Shown in pieces: positions 7,159 through 11,708 of a stretch of 11,708 nt of DNA (the stretch's first letter is position 1; the number at the start of each line of letters is the position of its first letter). The notes beneath the pieces were generated by a model. That model saw only the letters and a program-made list of their open reading frames with translations. It was not told where the DNA came from and did no database searches. The translations under genes were made by a program, and so were the position numbers. The DNA is from JBBRFH01 sp038224615. GTDB lineage: Bacteria; Planctomycetota; Phycisphaerae; Tepidisphaerales; Tepidisphaeraceae. Where the stretch lies: assembly GCA_038224615.1 (NCBI GenBank), contig JBBRFH010000096.1:1-11708 (forward strand), in the 5' to 3' direction.

Positions 7159-7296
7159 AGAGGGCAGTTCGGCGGAAAAATGTCGCGGTGAACCGATTGC
7201 TTTGACTTCCGTCATGGTGATCCCGAAGATGCCCGCCCCGCGCTCCACCGGCCGCCTCTGGGCGGCGGTCGGCGGTGTTCCTCTATCTCTCGAATC

Positions 7297-7300
7297 GGAG
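7297..7300 (+). promoter_or_regulatory. Ribosome binding site deciding the glutamine synthetase start
   Basis: GGAG lies 9 nt before the ATG at 7310. It selects this start over the in-frame extension that stays open back to 7061. The family alignment also begins at this methionine (MANPRQ..., then the conserved IDFKTIHIKDLFG region). Confidence 0.8.
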
Positions 7301-7309
7301 TCATGCCCC

Positions 7310-9484
7310 ATGGCCAACCCTCGCCAAGCAGCCGTCGCTGCCATCGTCAGCACCAAGCACAAGCTCGATCTGATCGACTTTAAGACCATTCACATCAAGG
7401 ACTTATTCGGCACGTACGTCTTCTCTGAAGACGTGCAAAAGCAACGCCTGCCGAAGCCTGTCTTTAAGAAACTCCAGGAAACCATCAAGAAGGGCATGGC
7501 GTTGGATCCGTCCATCGCCGACACCGTCGCGGCGGCCATGAAAGACTGGGCCATCGAAAAAGGCGCGACCCACTACACGCACCTGTTCCAGCCCATGACC
7601 GGCACCACCGCCGAAAAGCACGATAGCTTCGTCGCCCCCACGGGCACCGGCGATGCCATGGCCGCTTTTACAGGCAAGGAATTGACACAAGGTGAGCCGG
7701 ACGCCAGCTCGTTCCCGTCCGGCGGGCTTCGCGCCACCTTCGAGGCGCGCGGTTACACCGCCTGGGACCCGACCAGCCCCGCCTACATCATGCCGAACCC
7801 GAACGGCGCGACGCTGGTCGTTCCGACCGCGTTCCTGTCCTGGACCGGCGAAGCGCTCGATAAGAAGACCCCCCTGCTGAAGTCGATCGACGCAGTCGGC
7901 GTGCAGGCCAACCGCATCCTCAAGCTCTTCGGACGCGAGCCGACCAAGATCGTCACCACGGTCGGGCCCGAGCAGGAATACTTCCTGATCGACAAGAACT
8001 TCTACTACGCCCGCGCCGACCTCATCGCCACCGGCCGAACCCTTTTCGGCGCCCCGCCCCCCAAGGGCCAGGAACTGGAAGACCAGTACTTCGGCGCCAT
8101 CCCCGATCGCGTCCTGGCTTACATGGCCGACTGTGAAGCGGAGATGTTCAAGCTCGGCGTGCCGGTCAAGACCCGCCACAATGAAGTGGCCCCCAGCCAG
8201 TACGAAATCGCGCCAACGTTTGAAAGCGCCAACCTCGCGGTCGATCACCAGAACCTGGTGATGGAAGTCCTCCGCAAGACCGCCGACAAGTACGGCCTGG
8301 TCTGCCTGCTTCACGAGAAGCCGTTCGCCGGCATCAACGGATCGGGCAAGCACAACAACTGGTCGATCGGTACCGACAGCGAGAACTTCCTGGACCCGGG
8401 AAACGACACGCACGACAACATGCAGTTCCTCGTGTTCTGCACCGCCGTCATCCGCGCGGTCAATAAATACTCTGAGATCCTGCGTCTCTCGATCGCGTCG
8501 GCCCACAACGATCACCGCCTCGGTGCCAACGAGGCCCCGCCGGCGATTATCTCGATCTTCCTCGGGGACATGCTCACCGACATCTTCGAGCAGATCGAAA
8601 AAGGCGGCGCCACGTCGACCAAGGCCGGCGGCGTCTTCAAGCCGGGTGTGTCGACCTTGCCCCAGTTCCCCAAGGATTCCGGCGACCGTAACCGCACGTC
8701 GCCGTTTGCATTCACGGGCAACAAGTTTGAGTTCCGCGCCGTCGGCTCGTCGGCCAACGTCGCCGGCCCGAACACGGTGCTAAACACCATCATCGCCGAG
8801 TCACTGGACTACATCGCCACCGAACTGGAGAAAAACATCAAAGGAGGCAAGGACCTCAAGACCTCCGTCGGTGAACTCCTGCCCGTGCTCTATAAGGACA
8901 ACAAGCGCGTCCTGTTCAACGGCAACGGGTACGGCGAAGAGTGGCACGCCGAAGCCGCCAAGCGCGGGCTTGCCAACCTCAAGACCACCGTCGAAGTGCT
9001 GCCGGTCGTCATCCGCAAGGACACGATCGACCTGTTCACCAAGTACGGCGTCTACAGCGAAGGCGAACTCAAGAGCCGCTACAACATCCTCAGCGAAGCC
9101 TATGTCAAGGCGTTGCAGATCGAAGGCAAGACCGCGCTGATGATGGCTCGGACCATGATCCTGCCGGCCGCGCTGCGTTATCAGGGCGAGCTGGCGGGCA
9201 GCATTGCCGCCGTCAAGGCCGCGGGCGCGTCGTCGGCCGCCGGGCTTGAAACGCTCGGTGTGGTCGTCGGCTACGTCAATGAACTGCAGGCCGCGATCGG
9301 CAAGCTCGACAAGGCCGTGAACCATCACGTCGATGGCGAGCCCTACGATCACGCCAAGCACGCCCGCGCCGAGATTTTCCCGGCGTTGGGCACCATCCGC
9401 GAGGCCGCCGACAAGCTCGAGACCGTCATCGCCGACGACCTCTGGCCGCTGCCGACGTATCGCGAAATGCTGTTCATCAAGTAA
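7310..9484 (+). CDS. glnN: Glutamine synthetase, type III
   Basis: This cytoplasmic enzyme makes glutamine from glutamate, ammonia and ATP, the entry point for ammonia assimilation. The product has 724 residues, typical for GSIII (about 700-730) and far longer than GSI (about 470). GSIII marks seen: THYTHLFQPMTGTTAEKHDSF (88-108), the metal-site strand GPEQEYFLID (219-228), RHNEVAPSQYEIAPTFE (289-305), the HEKPFAGINGSGKHNNWS nucleotide/glutamate loop (335-352), the SAHNDHRLGANEAPPAI segment (397-413) and the NRTSPFAFTGNKFEFRAVGS block (461-480). The C-terminal helical part (about 570-724) is also present, so the enzyme looks complete and active. GSIII proteins lack the adenylylation control of GSI. 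The gene is single and is followed 45 nt later by a strong hairpin terminator. The symbol glnN is the usual name for this type; glnA is also used. Confidence 0.97.
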   Translation: MANPRQAAVAAIVSTKHKLDLIDFKTIHIKDLFGTYVFSEDVQKQRLPKPVFKKLQETIKKGMALDPSIADTVAAAMKDWAIEKGATHYTHLFQPMTGTTAEKHDSFVAPTGTGDAMAAFTGKELTQGEPDASSFPSGGLRATFEARGYTAWDPTSPAYIMPNPNGATLVVPTAFLSWTGEALDKKTPLLKSIDAVGVQANRILKLFGREPTKIVTTVGPEQEYFLIDKNFYYARADLIATGRTLFGAPPPKGQELEDQYFGAIPDRVLAYMADCEAEMFKLGVPVKTRHNEVAPSQYEIAPTFESANLAVDHQNLVMEVLRKTADKYGLVCLLHEKPFAGINGSGKHNNWSIGTDSENFLDPGNDTHDNMQFLVFCTAVIRAVNKYSEILRLSIASAHNDHRLGANEAPPAIISIFLGDMLTDIFEQIEKGGATSTKAGGVFKPGVSTLPQFPKDSGDRNRTSPFAFTGNKFEFRAVGSSANVAGPNTVLNTIIAESLDYIATELEKNIKGGKDLKTSVGELLPVLYKDNKRVLFNGNGYGEEWHAEAAKRGLANLKTTVEVLPVVIRKDTIDLFTKYGVYSEGELKSRYNILSEAYVKALQIEGKTALMMARTMILPAALRYQGELAGSIAAVKAAGASSAAGLETLGVVVGYVNELQAAIGKLDKAVNHHVDGEPYDHAKHARAEIFPALGTIREAADKLETVIADDLWPLPTYREMLFIK

Positions 9485-9528
9485 CCGCGCTGTCGCTCCC
9501 CCGGAGGAAGCCCCAGCCAACCCAACTC

Positions 9529-9560
9529 AAACGCCCCCGGCCGACACGCCGGGGGCGTTT
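9529..9560 (+). terminator. Hairpin terminator after glutamine synthetase
   Basis: AAACGCCCCCGGC (9529-9541) and GCCGGGGGCGTTT (9548-9560) form a perfect 13-bp, very GC-rich stem with a 6-nt loop. It begins 45 nt after the stop. The U-tract is only TTT, followed by GCTTG. It sits between two convergent genes and could stop transcription from both sides, though the minus-strand side also has only a three-base U-run. Confidence 0.83.
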
Positions 9561-9596
9561 GCTTGCGCGCCCCGACCCGGCGCAATGAACAGCTCG

Positions 9597-9628
9597 GCCG
9601 TGCGGGTTGGTCACGGGGTCCGCACGGC
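9597..9628 (-). terminator. Hairpin just beyond the putative glycosidase stop
   Basis: GCCGTGCGG (9597-9605) pairs perfectly with CCGCACGGC (9620-9628) across a 14-nt loop. It lies 19 nt after the end of the minus-strand gene. It has no U-tract, so it may be a 3'-end stabilising stem or a weak terminator rather than a classic one. Confidence 0.4.
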
Positions 9629-9647
9629 GGGCGTTGCAGGAGTTGGC

Positions 9648-10838
9648 TCACGGACGTCGGGCGAACGCGGCAAACGTGTCGTAGTACGGGCGGGTGGCGA
9701 CGCCGGTGGTCTTGCCTTGAGGGCTTTTCACGCGATCGAGCAGGGCGCCCCATGAGTTGGGCGTGCCGGCGGAGTAGGCGACGAAGTAGAGAAGCTCATC
9801 CACCTCGACCTGCTCGCAGTGCTGTAGATACGCCGCGACCTCCTTCTGACGCTGCGCGACGGTGAGCGTGCTTTGCGAAAAATTGCACTGCCCTTCCGTG
9901 ACGATCAGCCGGCGATTCACGGACCCGGCAATCTGCCGGGCCTCGGTGAGTCGGGAGAACTGAGCGCGGCTTTTCGGATACCCATGGAAACCAACGGCAT
10001 CGCAACTCTCCGCGATCGCGCGGGCATTCTTCTGCAACTCGGCGACATCCCATGAGATGCCGGCGCTGACCACTTCGACGCGATCGCCGTGCCGCTGCTT
10101 CAACGCGCCGTATACCGGCTTGAGCAGCCTCGAAACGTAGTCGGCGACGGAACGGTCCCAGTATTGGTCGTCGAGATCGGGTTCGTTGTGTACTTCGACC
10201 CGCAGCATCGCGCCACGGGTTGCGGGGTTCTCGTCGAGCCGGCCGATGATGTCGTCGGCAAACGCGCCGTACCACGCCACGGCACCCGTGCAGGCGCATG
10301 CCCGGAGGCGCGACTGGGCGCAGCAGAAGAGAATCGACTTGGTCAAACCGGCGGCCTGGTACTGGATGGCGCGGCGGACCTCGTCGGACGTTGTGTACGC
10401 ACAGAAGTCGTGCGTGTCGATCCATGGACGGATGCTGTGCAGCTTCAGCGGCGCGATCACGTCGCGCGCGATCGCCAGATCGACGTTCGTTCCGTCGACC
10501 AGGCCGAGCTTCATGCGGCGCGGCGTAATCTCCGCAGGCGGCGCGATCGCGACAGGGAAGCGCAGCTCGATTCGCTCCTTCACGCCGGCATACGCGTGCT
10601 CGAGCACCAGCTTGTAGTCGCCTGGCTCCAGCGGCGGGAGCGGGACCCGGTAAGGCAGCTGAGTGAGATCCGCGAGGCGGCCGATGTTGGTTGTCCCGAA
10701 CAGGTGCGACACGAGCGTGCCACGGTCGACGTCGACGACGAGCATCGCGTTGTCGACACGCGCGGGGATGACGGCGCGACTGGTCAATTCGTAGGACTTG
10801 GCTTCGACGACGATCGTTGCAGTGCGGATGGCAGGCAT
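9648..10838 (-). CDS. Putative TIM-barrel glycoside hydrolase, clan GH-A-like
   Basis: The product has 396 residues and no signal peptide, so it is probably cytoplasmic unless exported by another route. Residues 1-100 look like a beta-sandwich domain (TATIVVEAKSYEL ... PLEPGDYKLVLEHAYAG). Residues 110-396 look like a barrel: MKLGLVDGTNVDLAIARDV (109-127), HSIRPWIDTHDF (134-145), LRVEVHNEPD (212-221), VEVVSAGISWD (254-264), AVGFHGYP (281-288), RLIVTEGQ (310-317) and LLYFVAYSAG (349-358). Glu219 of the N-E-P motif and Glu315 after strand 7 fit the acid/base and nucleophile of clan GH-A enzymes (GH5/GH39-like). The exact family and substrate are not clear. Four Cys cluster at 172-183 (FCCAQSRLRACAC). 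GGAG at 10847-10850 lies 8 nt before this ATG; a longer frame to 10925 exists but lacks a site. The gene converges with glnN. Confidence 0.83.
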   Translation of the reverse strand: MPAIRTATIVVEAKSYELTSRAVIPARVDNAMLVVDVDRGTLVSHLFGTTNIGRLADLTQLPYRVPLPPLEPGDYKLVLEHAYAGVKERIELRFPVAIAPPAEITPRRMKLGLVDGTNVDLAIARDVIAPLKLHSIRPWIDTHDFCAYTTSDEVRRAIQYQAAGLTKSILFCCAQSRLRACACTGAVAWYGAFADDIIGRLDENPATRGAMLRVEVHNEPDLDDQYWDRSVADYVSRLLKPVYGALKQRHGDRVEVVSAGISWDVAELQKNARAIAESCDAVGFHGYPKSRAQFSRLTEARQIAGSVNRRLIVTEGQCNFSQSTLTVAQRQKEVAAYLQHCEQVEVDELLYFVAYSAGTPNSWGALLDRVKSPQGKTTGVATRPYYDTFAAFARRP

Positions 10839-10846
10839 TGGGCAAT

Positions 10847-10850
10847 CTCC
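10847..10850 (-). promoter_or_regulatory. Ribosome binding site deciding the glycosidase start
   Basis: On the minus strand GGAG lies 8 nt before the ATG at 10838-10836. This favours the 396-residue product over the longer in-frame version that starts at 10925. Confidence 0.75.
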
Positions 10851-11044
10851 GAAAGAAACCCGGTTGGTCGCGACACCGTCCGCACGGCGCGGCGGTTTAC
10901 GACTCCCCAGCCTATCGCCGGACAACGGAAAAGTCGGCCCTAATGTTAGTAATTTGTTAGGCTATTTGGTCGCAGCACCGACCCCCGGAAAACGGCGACG
11001 GGACTGAGGTTGCCGGATGTGTCGGACTATCGCTCGATACTCAA

Positions 11045-11137
11045 GTTGTCATGCTGAGGTACTCCGAAGGATCTATAAGCCGCGTGCTGGGCCTTTACGT
11101 CGCGCGCAGATCCTTCGGAGTACCTCAGGATGACAAC
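11045..11137. repeat. REP/MITE-like inverted repeat, 30-bp arms
   Basis: The left arm at 11045-11074 and the right arm at 11108-11137 are inverted copies with a single mismatch (11053/11129), separated by 33 nt. The arm core reads GTCATxCTGAGGTACTCC then GAAGGATCT. This is close to the GTCATCCTGAG...GAAGGATCT palindromes found in many copies between genes of diverse bacteria. It contains no open frame of its own. Near-perfect arms point to a recently moved or structurally maintained element, probably mobilised in trans; no transposase lies in the window. Confidence 0.85.
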
Positions 11138-11359
11138 CGCGCGGTTCCGACACGATCGTTTGAAATCCGCGTTATGTGGGACACATCTTCAATCACCCGA
11201 AGCAGCGCACCAAGAAAAAAGCACGGCGTTTTCGGGGAAACCATCGCTGATTTGGGGGCGATTTGGCTTGCAGGTGAAGCGCGATCGGACCACAATGCGG
11301 GGCGCTGTGCTGGCGGCATCTGCGTCCGAGAATTCCGGGGATGTAATGTTGCTGCACCG

Positions 11360-11377
11360 CGGCCGATGGATCGGCCG
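11360..11377. promoter_or_regulatory. 18-nt palindrome upstream of murA
   Basis: CGGCCGAT and ATCGGCCG are perfect inverted halves around GG, ending 76 nt before the murA start. The near-zero spacing favours a protein-binding site over a hairpin. No regulator is known from the window. Confidence 0.3.
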
Positions 11378-11453
11378 ATATCCCGACTGCGTCTGGTAGT
11401 CGTAAAACCAGATGATTTTCGGGCCTCTCTTGCGTTCCAAGGATGGGCGAACG

Positions 11454-11708
11454 ATGGACTCCTTTCTGATTCGTGGCGGCAACCGGCTTAAAGGCCGGAT
11501 CGAAATCTCCGGCGCTAAAAATGCCGCGCTGCCGATTCTCTCGGTCTGTTTGATGGCCGAGGGACGCACCCGACTGCACGGCGTGCCGCGACTTTCCGAC
11601 ATCGACTCGATGAACAAACTGCTCGGCGAGCTGGGCTGTCACGTCCACCGTCACGAGCCTGAAGACGCCGGGCGTCAAGGTGGGCCGCTGCTCAACGGGC
11701 CGCTGGAT
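11454..11708 (+). CDS. murA: UDP-N-acetylglucosamine 1-carboxyvinyltransferase MurA, N-terminal part (cut by window edge)
   Basis: MurA transfers enolpyruvate from PEP to UDP-GlcNAc, the first committed step of peptidoglycan synthesis, in the cytoplasm. The first 85 of about 420 residues are present. The start MDSFLIRGGNRLKGRIEISG is followed by AKNAALPIL, with the substrate-binding Lys22 and Asn23 at the same positions as in E. coli MurA. VPRLSDIDSMNKLLGELGCHV (44-64) matches the next conserved block. AAGGA at 11439-11443 lies 10 nt before the ATG; a nearby ATG at 11443 is out of frame. Residues after 65 (HRHEPEDAGRQGGPLLNGP) are a variable stretch. Its presence fits an organism with at least the front end of the peptidoglycan pathway, relevant to the older idea that planctomycetes lack a wall. 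Confidence 0.95.
   Translation, partial: MDSFLIRGGNRLKGRIEISGAKNAALPILSVCLMAEGRTRLHGVPRLSDIDSMNKLLGELGCHVHRHEPEDAGRQGGPLLNGPLD

Larger units (their letters stand above)
6723..7309. other. Divergent 587-nt regulatory region between the propeller gene and glnN
   Basis: No gene is supported. It should hold the promoters for both flanking genes. Visible elements are GCCGCAGTGCGGC (6902-6914), a 13-nt palindrome; a 7-bp hairpin CCAGCGC/GCGCTGG (6948-6968); a sigma-54-like arrangement at 7143-7158; a TTGACT (7202-7207) followed after 17 nt by the poor -10 match GAAGAT; and a GCCGCC/GGCGGC hairpin a few tens of nt before the glutamine synthetase start. All of these are candidates only. Confidence 0.5.
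10839..11453. other. Divergent 615-nt intergenic region upstream of murA
   Basis: The region holds the 5' flank of the glycosidase gene, the 30-bp-arm inverted repeat at 11045-11137 and the palindrome at 11360-11377. A short AT-richer segment at about 10938-10965 may be the glycosidase promoter. A weak TCTGGT/ACCAGA hairpin lies at 11392-11412. Small open frames crossing it have no ribosome sites and span the inverted repeat, so I do not call them genes. Nothing else is evident. Confidence 0.55.

Noticed and set aside
7061..7309. An 83-codon N-terminal extension of glutamine synthetase
   Set aside because: The family begins at the 7310 methionine, which has a GGAG ribosome site. The extension is not family-like and overlaps the expected promoter region.
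7403..8515. A 370-codon minus-strand frame inside the glutamine synthetase gene
   Set aside because: It is a shadow of a highly conserved gene; the product has no domain signs and no ribosome site is evident.
10089..10943. A 284-codon plus-strand frame opposite the putative glycosidase
   Set aside because: It is Arg/Asp-rich and domain-free, whereas the minus strand has NEP and TEG motifs and a good ribosome site.
11045..11137. The inverted repeat as a rho-independent terminator
   Set aside because: There is no U-tract on either side, the loop is 33 nt long, and no gene ends nearby because the flanking genes diverge.
11051..11491. A 146-codon plus-strand frame across the inverted repeat
   Set aside because: It begins inside the repeat arm, reads through both arms and overlaps the murA start with no ribosome site.

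Overview
The window looks like chromosomal DNA from a GC-rich planctomycete, plausibly a Phycisphaerae-type lineage. Two large predicted surface or secreted proteins begin with an E-S-L-E-x-R-x-x-F motif, close to the LEPR/LESR-type N-terminal motif common on planctomycete exoproteins. Long antisense open frames are frequent, as expected at this base composition. The taxonomic call is inference; no rRNA or tRNA is present.

Layout. Bases 1-409 (minus) hold the start of an exported protein of unknown function, cut by the window edge. Divergent from it is rex (550-1215, plus), an NADH/NAD+-sensing repressor. Bases 1216-1704 carry no gene but are rich in structure: a cluster of ATGTAGCA words, a hairpin, a 112-nt imperfect inverted repeat (1449-1560), and a strong rho-independent terminator (1638-1672) that serves the minus-strand genes. 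Next come two minus-strand genes: 4200-6722, a sugar-dehydrogenase-like beta-propeller with Ig-like flanks, then 1705-4032, a multidomain protein with two DUF4114-like modules, Ig-like domains and an FnIII-like C-terminus. They may be co-transcribed across a 167-nt gap. A 587-nt divergent region precedes a type III glutamine synthetase (7310-9484, plus), which ends at a strong terminator. A convergent gene, 9648-10838 (minus), encodes a TIM-barrel protein with glycoside-hydrolase clan A-like acid motifs. Bases 10839-11453 hold a near-perfect 30-bp inverted repeat of REP/MITE type. The window closes on the first 85 codons of murA (11454 onward, plus).

Functional picture. The genes are mostly housekeeping (redox control, ammonia assimilation, peptidoglycan precursor synthesis) with two large exoproteins between them. 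They do not form an evident pathway. I see no CRISPR array, defence system, phage or complete transposon. The least explained material is intergenic: the mobile-type inverted repeat at 11045-11137 and the structured inverted repeat at 1449-1560. The most notable protein-level observations are a Cys in place of the usual Arg in the Rex recognition helix, and a Cys cluster in the putative glycosidase.
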